Counted from the stretch's first letter, positions 11,730 to 25,230 are shown. The stretch: 64,000 bases of DNA from Asparagus officinalis (GCF_001876935.1 NC_033798.1:2479421-2543420), one strand, 5' to 3'. Numbers and translations are program-made. Notes: generated from the letters alone by a model not told the origin.

Positions 11730-13567
11730 ATGCGCAACAACAAAAACAAGATCTCCATCATCGCCGGCTCCCTCGTCCTTTCGCCGCCGTGGTCGCATGC
11801 GTCGTCGTCCTCGTCGTCAACAACAACAAGTCCGACGACGACAAGTCCCCCTCCCCTCCCTCCGGCGGCACCTCCACTCCGTAAATCCATCCAGACCGAT
11901 CTGCCAGCCCGCCGCTTCCGCGACAGCTTGCCGAGGAAGAGCTCTCCAAAAGGCAGCGGGCAACGCCACGACACAAAGTCTCATCAAAGTCGCCTCGAGG
12001 TCCCATCAGAGTACCTCCGCGAGGAGTTACAACCACTCCGGCTCCTCGCGGAGGCCGCCAAGGACCCAAGAACGCCGCGCCTCGAAGACTGCCAGGCCAG
12101 CTTCGAGAACGCGATAAAGGACTACGAGCGGCGGTTGGACAGCTTCATGGGCTATCCCCCGCGACATGGCCACGTCGCCTGGGACATCAACACCGTCGTC
12201 ACCAGCGCAGTTTCGAAACTATGCACGACTGCTCGGACGGCCTGGCCGACGACAAACAAGGCGGCCAAGCGCTCAAAGACGCCGCAACAAGACGCTGGAG
12301 ATCGGCCGGAACGCGATGGCGATATCGCGCGAGATCGAGAAGTTCACCGGGGACTTCAACCTGTCGGACATGTTCGGGGCGCTGGCGGACAACAGGAGCG
12401 TAGGTCTCTTAGAGGGAAGAAGAGAGGCATGTGCGCCGGCGGACCTGCCGCGAGCACGGGGGAGATATGGACGAAGCCTCCGTTCGCCGTCAGAGTGGCC
12501 CAGGATGGGAGCGAGCAGTTCAGGACGATCATGGAGGGGCTGGGCGCGATGCCCAGGAAGAACAAGGAGTACGTCGTGATGTACATCAAGGAAGGGGTTT
12601 ACAACGAGCACGTTGAGGTTGATCGGACCCTGAACATGCTGGTGCTCGTCGGTGATGGGCCCACCAAGACTAGGATCACCGGCAATTTGAACGTGCAGAT
12701 GGGGGGCAAGATGAGTACATCCAGGACCGCGACCTTCAGTAAGTAACCGTACGCGTGCGTTCTCTGTACTGACGTGTTGCTCTAACTGATACCGCGAAAC
12801 CTCACCGTAGTTGTGTTTCGTGCAGGCCGTGATGGCTGACGACTTCAATGTGCCAAAAGGACATCGGCGTGTTCGAAGCAAACACGCGGATCGGCGCAGG
12901 TGCACCAGGCGGTCGCCTTACCGCGACCGCAGTCCGACCGCTTCCGTCTCTTCAACTGCCACTCGACCTGTGGTACCAGGACACGCATCTACGCCACACC
13001 AAGCGGCAGTTCTACCGCGACTGCCAAGATCTCCGGCAACGGTCGACTTCATCTGTCCGGCGACCGCCTTCGCCATCTTCCAGAACTGCCAGATGGTCGT
13101 CAGGCTGCCGATGGAGAAGCCATGCAGAACATGCTTCGTCACCGCCCACGGCAGCAAGGAGCAGATATCCAAGACACAACTTACATCTGCACAACTGCAC
13201 CATCACCGCCGACCCGCTGCTCGTCCACGAACATCCAGAGGAACCCGTCGTACCTCGCGGCGGCGTCGGAAGCCGTACGCCATGACCGTGTACCTGCAGT
13301 CGGACATCGACACCGTCATACACCCGACGGGTGGCTGGAGTGGGCCGGGGAGCCGGCCTCCTCCGCACACGTGCTTCTACGCGGAGATCGACAACGCGGG
13401 CGCGCGGCTCGAACAAGGACAACAACAGGGTGAAGTGGCAGGGGGTGAAGGAGCTGGGGCTGGACCAGGCGGAGGTCACGGTGGAGAAGTTCTTTGAGGA
13501 CCCGGCTTGGCCCATGAGCACCGGGGTCCCCGTCATTAAGAACTTGATACCATCAGGGGGGCAGTAA
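11730..13567 (+). pseudogene. Type I pectin methylesterase (pectinesterase with inhibitor prodomain), broken
   Basis: The frame must be changed many times to follow the protein. Near the start is a signal-anchor helix (AAVVACVVVLVV in a second frame). Pieces of the PMEI prodomain follow (LEDCQASFENAIKDYERRLDS; FTGDFNLSDMFGALADN). The catalytic domain then begins (AQDGS.QFRTIMEGLGAMP, EYVVMYIKEGVYNEHVEVDR). A probable intron lies at 12739-12825. After it come VMADDF, YQDT, KRQFYRDC, VDFI, AFAIFQNCQMVV and the C-terminal part (VKWQGVKELGLDQAEVTVEKFFEDPAWP). Around VDFI the expected FG residues are replaced as well as shifted, and the LGRPW motif is not readable. Intact type I PMEs demethylesterify cell-wall pectin. 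Very GC-rich with many small indels: either a decayed gene or poor consensus sequence. Confidence 0.8.
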
Positions 13568-13836
13568 TCAGTGGGTTAATTAATTAACATTTCATTGGTT
13601 GTATTAATAATAATGACCATGTGCAAAAAGGCTTTCTATTCTGAAAAGAGAGGCGTCATTTTATTTTATTTTATTTTATTTTATTTTTTTATTCTTATTC
13701 ACTTTGCCAACTCTCTGTAATAGGTTGTTGATGTATGTAGGCGAGCCCTTCCGCGTGTAAAAGTTGTACTGTTTTATGAAATTAAGCTGCAAATTGAGCT
13801 AAATAAGAAAAATATAAATAACACGTATTGACAACA
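13568..13836. repeat. PME 3' flank with a (TTTTA)n microsatellite
   Basis: Gene-free sequence. A TTTTA-type pentanucleotide repeat spans about 13660-13690. Confidence 0.6.
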
Positions 13837-14250
13837 GGGGTTGTTTGTTTCAAATCCTATAATTTTAGGATATTGATTTTATCATGGGATTTAAAATCCA
13901 TAGGTAATTTGTTATGAGTTAGGATTCCTAAAACTTTGTTTGTTTCAACAATATTTTGAGATTTGAAATACTATAATTTGTAATATTTTTGATTGTTTCA
14001 AACTTTTTAGAATTTGAAATCCTTAATTTGTCTAACACTTTCGAAATCCACCCGACATCCCACCAAAAAAACAGGATTTCACAAATCCTTATATATAATA
14101 TTTTTTTTTATTTGGGGATTTGATATTCTAAAATTTGTTTTGAAACAAACAAGTTTTATAGAATCCTAAAACCCAAAAAAACCCACTTTTTGATCCTAGA
14201 ATTTGAAATCCTACCCAAATGACAATTTTTTTTTTGAAACAAACACCCCC
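13837..14250. mobile_element. MITE with GGGG(T)TGTTTGTTTCAAA ends
   Basis: The left end GGGGTTGTTTGTTTCAAA is matched in inverted orientation by TTTGAAACAAACACCCC at the right end. The interior is AT-rich with repeated AAATCCTA-type words in both orientations and no coding. No target duplication was recognised. Confidence 0.6.
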
Positions 14251-14639
14251 ATAAATGTCTATGAGCGTGTTAGTTTCTTTGACCAGTCATTCGCCGAGAC
14301 GGTAAGATTATCGATGTGAATTTTCGAGAATAATCTTGAAATTAAGCATAAATTGATAAATAAAAAAAATAAACTGATGAAAATTGTCACGTGAACAGGT
14401 TAAAAAGAATGATAATATCGTAAGTTAATGGTGCATGATACTCTTAACAAAACTAAATGGGAAAATAAGATTTGTGTAGGTGACTCTAAAATTTTGGAAT
14501 AAAGTGTATTTATTATTTTATATTTGAAACTTCAGCATATTTTCTCCATTTAAATAAATTTATGACGAAATCTGCACGCGTTTGTAAATAGTTCAGGATG
14601 GTCTTGAAAATTTTCCTTCACTTGTTCCGCCCAATCTGG

Positions 14640-14844
14640 AGGCAGGCTACTGCGGCCCATTATTAGCCCATTCCCCCGCGCCCATTCAACTGCTCACACT
14701 ATTTCGATCCCCATGGTTTTCAAATCAATTTCTCTCTCTTTCCCCCTTTTCGAATTCTAGGGTTTCTTCTTCTCTCTCTCTCCCTGTCTCTCTCTATCCT
14801 TCGATTTCTAGGGTTTCGCGCTTCCGAACTCGAAATCTACCGCC
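14640..14844 (+). promoter_or_regulatory. Promoter/leader of the importin-alpha gene
   Basis: Several GCCCA (site II-like) motifs lie at about 14655-14690. A CT-rich stretch follows, with two CTAGGGTTT telo-box-like elements (about 14757 and 14808) just before the ATG at 14845. This combination is usual for housekeeping plant genes. Confidence 0.5.
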
Positions 14845-17800
14845 ATGTCGTTGAGGCCGAGCGAGAGGGCGGAGGTTCGCCGGAACAAGTACAAGGTGGC
14901 TGTCGACGCCGACGAGGGGCGGCGGCGGAGAGAGGACAACATGGTCGAGATCCGGAAGAACAAGAGGGAGGAGAATCTCTTGAAGAAGAGGCGAGAGGGG
15001 ATGCAATCGCAAGCCTTTCCCTCTTCGACCCCCGCTCCTACAGTAGAAAAGAGGGTAGTTGATTTCACCTCAGTTTTGCTTATTTTTATTTTTATTTATT
15101 TTTTGGTGGATCTAGGGCTAGGGTTTTGATTCATTTTTTGCTGTTTTAGCTGGAGAGTTTGCCGGCGTTGGTGGCCGGCGTGTATTCAGACGATAAGAAT
15201 TCACAGCTTGAAGCTACAACACAATTCAGGAAATTGCTATCTATAGGTACTGAGATTACTTATTGATTTTGTAATGTTTTTTCTCTCACTATTTTACTTT
15301 TGTGCTTTTGGTTGAGAAACTGAAGGAAGATCTAATGTTTATTGGGGAGTAGAAAAAAAGAAAAAGAAAAAGAGAGAACGAATTGTTGGCTTGGTGGGTA
15401 ACTATATAATGATTATGGCTTAGTGGGTAGTTAAAAGGTAGATAATACTTTAAGGAGAAACAAAATTTTTGGGGATTATTTGGTGTAGTGAATTGAATTC
15501 ACCCAGACAATTATTAAATTTGAAAGGCAAATAGTGCTTACGGATTAGTGGGTTATTTAACAAGGGCTAACTTACGGTATTTGTCAGAGAGATGTCCCCC
15601 AATCGAGGAGGTTATCCATTCTGGTGTTGTTCCCCGGTTTGTGGAGTTCCTTGTCAGAGAGGATTTTCCTCAATTACAGGTGAGAGGGTTTTTCACTTTG
15701 TTTATATAGTCTGCCTATTGGTTTTTCACTTTGTGAAATGGTTAAAGGGTATCTGACTTGTGTTTGAGCAGTTCGAAGCGGCTTGGGCTCTTACTAATAT
15801 TGCTTCGGGGACTTCCGAGAACACTAAGGTTGTGATTGATCATGGTGCTGTGCCTATCTTTGTTAGGCTTCTTGCTTCGCCGAGTGATGATGTTAGAGAA
15901 CAGGTAGGTGTTTTTGTTGGAATTATGTAAATAATAATGTTATTTTGATTGTACCATTTGTTTTGAAGAATAGGAATATTTGAAAAACTTTAGGAGGAAA
16001 TTAATGCTCATCAGAATTTTCATTTCTCCCTACTTCCAAAGTGAAACTACGAGTTGGAGATATATCCGAGTGGAAAATTCATTGAGCATACTGTATCATG
16101 AATGTTTTTGAAATCTCATTATGAGTTTGATTCAAGCACTTAGGGCAGAGTCGTGTTATTTTGTATGGCTAATGGACACACACAAGATTTTCGTGCTTCA
16201 ACCTCACTAGAAGGCTACAAGGCGTCAAAAATGACGATTATCCAAAATATAGACATGAATCAGATTCCGTTTGTATAAATATTTGGCTGAATATAAATAT
16301 GTTGCTTTTTTTGCTATTCATTTATGCAAGTACCTAATTTTAATAAATTGATGGACAAAAAAATAAGTTCTCATTAGAAGGAGCTCAACATACTCCCTTT
16401 TCTGAGTAATTTTGTGATCAAGGTTGACAAACTCCTAAATGTTAGACACAGATGGGTATTGATGTCTTGTCTAGCTATGTCGGATGGACAATGCCAAAAT
16501 TTGTCGTGATAAGTGTCCTAAATGTGCATAAAAGCTCTAGACTACAAAGCATTTTATGTTTTACTCCTCTTCAGAAAGGGAAAAAGAAAAGAAAAGAAAA
16601 GAAAAGGACTTACTCCTCTTCATATAGGTTTTTTCTTTCAAGTTTTGTTTCTTAGAATTTTAGGAAAAATAATATTTTCAATGTGTGAATATAAAAGGAC
16701 TCTGTTGGAATATTGTGTTTGCAGAGAAGAGAAGTTTAGGTTACATTGTTTACTTACTATTGAAGTTATTGACTTTCCATGTAGGTTAAGCTTATCACTG
16801 TCTTAAGATATTCTTGATTTAAATAATTTTTTACATGAACCAAAATGGGACATCATAGTAATAGTTATTGGTGAGGGGGCAAAGAAAGATTTAATAAGGA
16901 AAAAGAGAAAGGACAAAAAGTGAAACTATTATTAAGAAAATTTATCAAAAATTAGAGCACACATTTATTAAAAAATTCTATGTTTTTTGAACACTTCTGA
17001 TAACTTTATTCAATAAAATCTTTTGCACATTAACCCACTCAGGAAGAAATCAGATTCCTCTAAGAGTTAATAAATTTTAAACAGGACCTGATCCATATTT
17101 TTATTTTGCAGCTTATGGAATGCCCCTCTTCACATGATAAAAATTGTAACATTGTTACATAAAATTCGAATATTTTTATAAGTCTATTTACAATGTGCAT
17201 TTGTTTATATATTTGTTTTACATATCATTAAAACTTTTTAAAATAAAAACTGTTAAGCTTATACTTTTCTCTTTGGAGTATAAGATTCACTTAATGCTTA
17301 GAATTCTTCATGTTGCTCATTCACATGTTATCATCATCTCATATTCAACATTTTAATGCTCAATTAACTTTATACTATCGTTACATAGGCTGTCTGGGCT
17401 TTGGGCAATGTTGCTGGTGATTCCCCAAAATGTCGAGACCTTGTTCTTGCTAGTGGTGCATTGATGCCATTACTGGCTCAGTTGAATGAGCATGCTAAGC
17501 TTTCCATGTTGCGGAATGCCACCTGGACGTTATCAAACTTCTGCAGAGGAAAGCCTCAACCGCCTTTTGAGCAGGTGTACTGCATGTTTTGTGTCTTTTA
17601 TGTTTATATACTTTTCCTGTGACTTTAATCCTAAATTAAAGCTTGCCTTTTGGTGTTATTGGGAATAGACAAAACCTGCTCTTCCTGCTCTAGAGCGTCT
17701 CATCAATTCAAATGATGAGGAAGTTCTCACTGATGCTTGTTGGGCTTTGTCATACTTATCTGATGGCACAAATGATAAAATCCAAGCTGTTATTGAAGCT

Positions 17801-20800
17801 GGTGTTTGCCCTCGGCTTGTGGAGCTTCTTCTGTATGTATAATCTTATGTTTCTTTCTTCTTGCTTACCCGGTGGTGCTCTCTAGTTTGAACTACTGTAA
17901 TATATTTTGTTTGAATGTTTGTGTGCAGCCATCCTTCACCTTCAGTGCTTATCCCTGCTCTTCGTACTGTTGGAAACATTGTCACTGGAGATGATGTTCA
18001 GACACAGGTATGTAGTGTTTCTAACTAATTGCTTCTTTGTTTTGAATATTTCTCTGTTTGACAATCACCTGGTTGGTATACTCATATATGTTTGTGGTAA
18101 AGAAGTTCTTTGTAAATGTTCAATTTTTTCGAGGAATGGACCATATTATTTTACATGTTAAAATTAATATAAAATTATAATCTTTGATCCTTAGCATAAC
18201 TTTGGAGTTTTTGTGTAATGGATAGAGAGACTTAATTTAAGATGGTATCAAAGCAACCCAGGTCCAAATCCCACCGGCCACGGATTTAAATCGAATTTTC
18301 TAAAATTGATACCGCTATGTGAGTCCAAGTCTTGGCCCATAAAAAGGGCATTCAACCAGCTGTGACATTTTAGAATATAAAAATATAAATCTCAACCATC
18401 ACCATAACTTTTGGAGTTTTTGTGTAATGGTTAGAGGAACATGTAATGCATATATTTTGTGTTTAATATGTTGAGTTGTATTGTCTGTTTCTCGTACATG
18501 ATAGTTGTTTTGATTTGTCATGGTTGCTTCCATGCACTCCCTACTATGAATCCTATCAAACAGTTTAAAATGATTTGAAAAAAAAAGAAGTTTTGTTGGA
18601 CATTTTTCAGAGGTGCAAGCCTCATTGCGTCTCATGCGCCTTGCAAGGCATGGCGGTAGCGAAACGCTCCACATCTGATGCGGCAGCACCTTTTAGTGCC
18701 CCGCAAGCATCCTGGCCAAGGGCGCTTTGCACAAGGTGCATGCAAGGCATAGTCTTGTATATTTTTGTCATTTAACGTTTCTACTGGGTCTTTATACCCG
18801 ATGACTCACATCCCAAATAAAATGAACCCGTTAGGCATTAGGTTATTTTACTCGCCCAACTAAGGACCCTAATTTGTAATTTGTTCTCCTTTTCTATTTG
18901 ATTTGCTTCAGTAATATTTTGATTTGACTTTTGATTTGTAAAATTATGAAATCTACTCATTAGTATTATGTTGAGCGTGTTAGCATTATGAATTAAGACC
19001 TTATTATGAATTTCGGTAGTAGATATCATTAATTTTGACATTTTTTATGTGAAATTTCAAAAACATGATTGTATATCTTGAAAAATCATGTGTGCGATGT
19101 GTGCCTCGCTTCAGTTGGGTGCATTCATCGCGTTGCGCCTTGCACATATGTGTGTAAAGGGACTTCTACACACCACATTGTGCATCGCACATCGATAACA
19201 CTGCTGCGCAAGAATTATCTAGGATTTAGAGTTCCTCTGCAAATTCGTGGATTTTGCATGAGCACAAGTCAGCATTTTACAGAAAAGTTTGGATCCCTCC
19301 TGGCATTAATCCTCAAATTTTCATGCGAGTATCATTCCTTTGTAGCGTGTCAGTGACTTCCATTTTCCTTTTTTGGGGATATAATGAAACATCTCTTTCT
19401 AATATAACCTCGTCTTTTTGCCTTCAGTGAAATCATGTTGCAAGCTCTACTGTTGCCACTAATGTTGTCGTCCCATCAGTAATGTCTTCCCTAATGTTGT
19501 ACTGTCAGTAATGTTGTCCCTAATGTTGTCAGTTGTCACATCAGTACTGTTGCTAATGTTGTCGTGACACTAAATGCATCAGGCTAGTCATTGTTTCCAA
19601 CCCTACCTGGCTGCCTTAATGCCTCCATCTCCATGGTGGTTCCAGCCACAACCACCATGATACTATAATGATGTCGACAACCCTTCTTTGCTTCTTCCTC
19701 GCACCATAGACCATTGAACAAAAGCTACATTAGGAAGTCAAACTGTTGGCAGTTTTCAAGTGGAAATGTTAGTTTTTAAAAAATGTTCCAAGTTATGATG
19801 TATCAACTTCTTAGGAAGCAGGGGACAGGGGATGTGATTCTAGAGAATGCTGTATTTTTTCATACATACAACTCAAATGATTGTAGGTTGCCTGTTGACA
19901 TGTGGTCTGAGGTTATGCATGATCAAGGGAGGCTCCTCTTCTCAAATTTTTTGGTGATGCAGATACCTTAATTTGTCTTACTAGCTATATGGTAGGACGA
20001 TCAGTTGATATCCTGTATGTCCCTTGAACTCCATGGAGTATTCGTCATAAGATGCCCAAAATTTTAATGGAAAAGCTTGGATGATCATGAACATTTTGGG
20101 CACTTTAGTTCCTTTTTATAACTTAAAATGGTGATACTAGATGCATATATGCTCATTCTCTGGTTTATCCCCATATTATGAGGCTTGCCTTGTGTGCCTT
20201 TAAATGTCTAGTTGGATGCCGGACTCTAGCCATTTGGCCGAGTCACCTAAAATTCTCTAAGATGGATTACATAGGCTTGGATACCTTAGTTTATCATTCT
20301 TCTTTCGATGTAAGATGATCAGCACTTCATGCTGAAAGCCCCAGAAACCCACTAGAGATATGGAAGTTTTGAAGTAAACACCAGATGTGTAGCTTTTGCG
20401 AACTTATTTTATATGAAAAGCTTTGGTAGCTACCAAGCTATTTGATTTCTTGTGCATTTTATTTGTAAGTACGTGTGTAGCTTATAGAACTGTGGGCCCT
20501 ATTAGGCCGAACTAAATCTTAATTTGATGTTTGTCTTGGGACTTACATAGTGTATGCAAGGTTGTGCCACTTTGTTTCTTTTTGTATATTTTATCATAAC
20601 TTCTGTACTTTATGGGTTTTTAAACCTTCATATTAAGATTTTTGAACTGAATGATAAATCATGATAAAGATTTCTGGTGAAAACATAACATTTCTCAATA
20701 TTGGGCTTAATTGCAATATCGATATTATTTTATTTTATCTTTTCAAAATTTCCCCATGAGAACCTAGAGGCATTTATTGTTACTGTTATTTTTTGTAGTC

Positions 20801-23514
20801 ATGTCAATTAACACGAGCTACACATTACTTTTTACATGCTTTTTGCTAGTCTGGATTCTTACTATCATCTTTTGGTGCAAGTGCTAATTCGTTGCATTTT
20901 GAAGCATGTTTTTGTTTCTGTTTGTAGTGTATAATCAACTCACAATCACAAGAAGAGCATCAAGAAAGAAGCTTGTTGGACCATTTCAAACATTACTGCT
21001 GGAAATAAGGATCAGATACAGGTAAGGATAAAGTTTCTCCATTTTTCTCATATATATATAGTAAAGCTTCTATAAACTTAAGTGGATAGAAGCACTTGTC
21101 CAACAACTCTTTTATCCATTAGATTTGCTTTGAGATTTGTGCTAGCATGTGATGCAAATCAATGCACACATTTCAAAGATATTCTTCATGTTTTGCACAA
21201 ATCTCAAAGCAAATCTAATGGATAAAAGAGTTGTTGGACAAGTGCTTTTATCCACTTAAGTTTATAGAAGCTTTACTATGGGTGTGTGTGTGTCTCTCTC
21301 TATATATAGAGAGAGAGAGCAATATAGAGGAACTTGATACCAAGCACAAGTTTTTGTACTTGGTAGTGAGGTGGCACATTCTCATCCGCTCATTCAAATG
21401 GGGACCACATTCACATGGATTAGAGAGAGGACATGAATGGACCATCTCACTACCAAGCACAAAATTTGTGTTTGGTACAAAGTTCCTATATTTTTCTCAT
21501 ATATATATATATATATATAGAGTAGAACTTGTGTCAACTTAAGTGGATAGTGAATAGTGTGTCCACCAAACTAGAGAGAAATGGATATGCTTGGTACCAA
21601 GCACAAATTTTGTGCTTGGTAGTGAGGTGTCATATTCCCATCCACTCGTTCCAATTCCAACCACTACCCAACCCATGTGAATGTGGGCTCCGATTTCAAT
21701 GAGTAGAGGGGAATATGACACCTCACCTACCGAGCACAAAAACTTATGCTTGGTACCAAGCATACCCTTTTTTCTCATATATATGTATATATATAGCTTC
21801 TAGAACTGATCAAATTTAACAAATAACTTTAGTATCCATTTTATTTTAGAAGACGACGACATTTTAACCATAAATTAATTTACATTGCCAAAAAAAAGGC
21901 ATGACTTTTTTCTTACAAGTAATTGACATCGTAATGTGTAGAGTATGCTTACAGATAAGCTGCATTTTGGAAGGTATATTCCATAAAAAGCTTTATTGGA
22001 ACATGAAAAGTAGATTAGCAAGAAAATATGTGAAAATTCAGATGTTTTTGCATGTTTTGTACTGACTAGTTATTATTATTGTTGACGTAGGGATTTACAA
22101 AATCAAAATTTAGGCTAGATGATCTTTATTTACAAGGTGCAAGATTGAATAAGGAATCATTCCCTGTTGGGCACGTAATGTGTAGAGTATGCTTACAGAT
22201 AAGCTGCATTTTGGAAGGTATATTCCATGTTAAGCTTTATTTAAACATGAAAAGTAGATTAGCAAGAAAATATGTGAAAATTCAGATGTTATTGCATGTT
22301 TTGTACTGACTAGTTACTTACTATTATTGTTGACGTAGGGATTTACAAAATCAAAATTTAGGCTAGATGATCTTTATTTACGAGGTGCAAGATTGAATAA
22401 GGAATCATTCCCTGTTCAGATTTTTTTGCATGTTTTGTACTGACTAGTTACTTATTATTATTGTTGACATAGGGATTTACAAAATCAAAATTTAGGCTAG
22501 ATGATCTTTATTTACGAGGTGCGAGATTGAATAAGGAAGCATTCCCTGTTGGGTGTGTGCCTTCTTGATTGTGTACAATACACCGCGACAATCCTCTCTT
22601 ATCTTTTGCATACTGATTAGTGATTACTATGGAAAGTTAACTTGCATGAATTTAAATATTAGGTTGTTATTGCTGCGGAATGCCCGACATTACTGGTTCT
22701 CTGCTGGAACTAACATTTAATTTTTTTTATTAAATTATTTTAGGAAAAATCATTTTATCAAAATTTAAATATATAGGATCCCCCCTTAAGAGGGAGCAAC
22801 ATGAAACAAAGGAATTACCCTTGACGTCTATGCACCTGCTCGATTGTGTATAACGGATCATGTTGTTCTTTTATCTTATTGCTATGGAAAATTTGACTTG
22901 CATTTTTTATTGAAATACTAGGCCATTATTGGTGCCGATATCATTGGTCCTCTTGTACACTTGCTTCAAACTGCTGAATTTGACATTAAGAAAGAGGCGG
23001 CATGGGCCATCTCCAATGCTACTTCAGGTGGAACACATGATCAAATAAAGTACGTTACGTCATTAAAAGACAGTAGAATTCTACATTTGTGTTCTGTCTG
23101 TAACCTTTTTAACATGTTATATTGTGGCATAATATGGATAGGTATTTAGTTAGTCAAGGCTGCATCAAACCCTTGTGTGATCTCCTGGTTTGTCCAGATC
23201 CTAGAATTGTTACCGTTTGTTTAGAAGGGCTTGAGAACATTCTGAAGGTTGGCGAAGCTGAGAAAAACTTGGGTACCAGTGGAGGAGTTAATCTGTATGC
23301 TCAGATGATTGATGAAGCTGAAGGTTTAGAAAAAATTGAGAATCTCCAGAGCCATGACAATACTGAAATCTATGAGAAAGCTGTGAAGATTCTTGAAACT
23401 TATTGGTTGGAGGAAGATGATGAGGCTATGCCAACAGGCGATGCTGGTGCTCAAACTGGATTTCAGTTTGGCGAGCAGGTTTCTGTTCCTTCTGGCGGAT
23501 TCAAGTTCGGCTAA
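14845..23514 (+). CDS. Importin subunit alpha, with a 35-nt deletion in exon 8
   Basis: Ten exons: 14845-15054, 15150-15246, 15588-15679, 15772-15903, 17389-17574, 17669-17832, 17929-18007, 20928-21021, 22922-23049, 23142-23514. The N-terminal IBB domain is basic (RPSERAEVRRNKYK, RKNKREENLLKKRR). About ten armadillo repeats follow, with the NLS-groove Trp/Asn signatures (AAWALTNIASG, AVWALGNVAGDS, ATWTLSNFCRG, ACWALSYLSDG, AAWAISNATSGG), then an acidic C-terminus. Importin-alpha carries NLS cargo to importin-beta. Exon 8 is 94 nt where an in-phase exon needs 129. After CII the codons for about 12 residues (family: NHNALPCLLNLL) are gone and the frame shifts to a stop until THNHKKSIKKEACW resumes. 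All other exons are in phase; with exon 8 whole the protein would be about 529 residues. As written the gene is broken, either by mutation or by a consensus error. Confidence 0.88.
18195..18436 (+). mobile_element. Small LTR-like remnant (TRIM-like) in importin-alpha intron 7
   Basis: A direct repeat of about 34 bp starting CATAACTTTGGAGTTTTTGT occurs at 18195 and again at 18413 with two small differences. Just inside the left copy, TGGTATCAAAGC (18243-18254) resembles a tRNA-Met primer-binding site. It could be a degraded miniature LTR element. Evidence is thin. Confidence 0.3.
21059..21278. mobile_element. MITE with long inverted repeats in importin-alpha intron 8
   Basis: TAGTAAAGCTTCTATAAACT at the left end is matched by its reverse complement at the right end, and about 85-90 bp of each arm pair almost perfectly. 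There is no coding. It is followed by CT/TA simple repeats. Confidence 0.75.
21300..21792. mobile_element. Two adjacent copies of a second MITE family (TTGGTACCAAGCACAAA type)
   Basis: Copies lie at about 21300-21500 and 21520-21792. Each is an inverted repeat built on CTTGGTACCAAGCACAAA and its complement, with TATATA flanks. Both share GGTAGTGAGGTG(T/G)CA, the CATCCACTC/CATCCGCTC word and the CACATTCACATGG-like centre. A third copy sits at about 44350-44560. Confidence 0.65.
21934..22555 (+). repeat. Tandem repeat of about 243 bp, 2.6 copies, in importin-alpha intron 8
   Basis: A block beginning AATGTGTAGAGTATGCTTAC at 21934 recurs at about 22177. The last about 135 bp recur a third time at about 22420-22555. 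Copies are nearly identical, so the duplication is recent. No coding. Confidence 0.8.
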
Positions 23515-23688
23515 AGGTATGCAATTTCATGTTTTTGTTTACTCGTTTGTTAACTGTTTGGTATGTTTAGCAGAAGTGATTTGGTTTCTCAAATAGTGCC
23601 TTATAGATCAATCTTTTTCTTGTTAGATGAGGGAATATTGTTAGTTGAGGGAATATTAGATCCATGGTTGAAGCGTGTTTTAAATTAG

Positions 23689-24012
23689 GGTTAATTGTAA
23701 ATAGACCTCTGTACTATTGCCAGATTGTGGATGGACCCCTCGTACTTTAGTGCTGTAGATAAAACCCCTTGGATTCTTAACTCTGATAACTTCACAAGTC
23801 GCATGAAGGGATCATAAACTGAAACATACAATCTTCATAAATTGATTTACTTACTATAAACTTGCATAATGATCAACGCGTATAAGAAATTTAAATGGGA
23901 AAACTAATGAAATTGAGAATCCAAAGGGGTCTATCTTCAACAATCGAAGTGCATGGGGTCTATCCGCATTTGGTGATAGTACAGGGGCATTCTTCAGTTA
24001 ACCCTTTACATT
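23689..24012. mobile_element. MITE of a third family downstream of importin-alpha
   Basis: The end AGGGTTAATTG...AATAGACC is matched in inverted orientation by CAGTTAACCCT at the right. The inside words TGAGAATCCAAAGGGGTCTA and CCTTGGATTCTTAACT are complementary to each other. A second, interrupted copy occurs at about 44170-44787. Confidence 0.6.
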
Positions 24013-25230
24013 AATCACCTAGTTCATGGGGATAGATTTAATTCTCTTTTTTTTTTAATAGTAAGCTTCTAGCAAGCACAGTCCATGCTAGTTTAGATGC
24101 CTCCGGTTTATAGTGGTTTTAAGTATTATCAAACTGTAGGTTTTCGTAGTTCTAAGGTGAGCGAGTATGGTTCTGCAGAGTTATGTTTCATCTACTGAAG
24201 TTATGTTTATACCATGCAGCGTTGTTTGCGCGCTGAGAATGCTCTTGGCGACACAGTTGGCAAGAGTTCAGTCAGTGATCAAGTCCTGTTGTCGTGTGGG
24301 GTTGGGTCAGGTCACTTGGGTCAAGTCCGGTCAAGTCACTTGTCGATGCATGGTATTTTTTTTTGTACCAGTATCAAGGTCAGGTATCAGCCTAAATTAT
24401 TACTATTATGGGAAGGTGAAGAAAGATTGAAAAAGCCGGAGAGCTTATGTTTTGCCGCAGACGATGAGATATCGTTTGTTCATTATTTTGTGAAAGCATT
24501 ATTATTATTTTTTCCATGTTTTATTTGGAACGTATTTTCTTTTGAAAGAGTCTAGCAACCTAAAACTCTTTCTAAGGCAGGCAGACGGAGTATATGATTT
24601 ATTGCAGTTTATTTGTAGTTCGTTGGTCAACGGGTGATATTTGCTTCCTAGGATCTACTTGTATGATAATTGTTTCTATGGTGCACTCCTTTTATTTATT
24701 TATTTTGGACCTCAGTTATGTGCATAGTTGTATTCTTAATCTCTGGTGCTCAGTATCCTGCAGGACTCTTTTTTGTTGTTTTGGTTCATGCTCCCATGAT
24801 GGAAATTAATGATCCAGCTCGCTGGTTAACCGCCGCCAATTCTCTTTTATGTAGGAATGTACTTTTCGCAAACTTGGGGGCATTTAAATGCTTGTTTTAA
24901 CGACTTTAGGGTATTTTTAGTGTCAGTTTTAAAAACTTTTACGGTATTTAAGTGGGAGTCTTAAAATTCTAGAATATCTAAGTGCTGATTTTAAAAACTT
25001 GATATTAGTTAATTGCAACTTTTAAGAATTTTAAGGTATTTAAATACTGCTAAAAACATGTGAGGGTATACGCGAGCAAGTTATAAAAAATTCACAGGCG
25101 AACGAAGTTACTCAACCCCAAAGGTTCCAACTTATAAACGCCAAATTACCTCCTGAATCCGAATAAATCCAACGCTTAAAGCGACAGCGTAAGGAGTTGT
25201 CAGCTTTATTTTTCCACCCAAAATAATAAT
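24013..25230. other. Intergenic; imperfect about 40-bp repeats at 24885-25075
   Basis: No credible gene. From 24885 to 25075 there is a degenerate repeat of the type TTTAAAAACTTTAGGGTATTTAAGTG (a word broken by variation). The same repeat family recurs at about 26920-27175 on the other side of the small unknown gene. Confidence 0.5.

Noticed and set aside
12273..13536. Several long open frames in both strands across the PME region
   Set aside because: High GC removes stop codons. Only pieces matching pectinesterase motifs on the plus strand are meaningful.
18595..19200. Possible gene or tRNA-related sequence from GC-rich GCGCCTTGCA words in importin intron 7
   Set aside because: No coding continuity or RNA fold was evident; most likely a decayed repeat.
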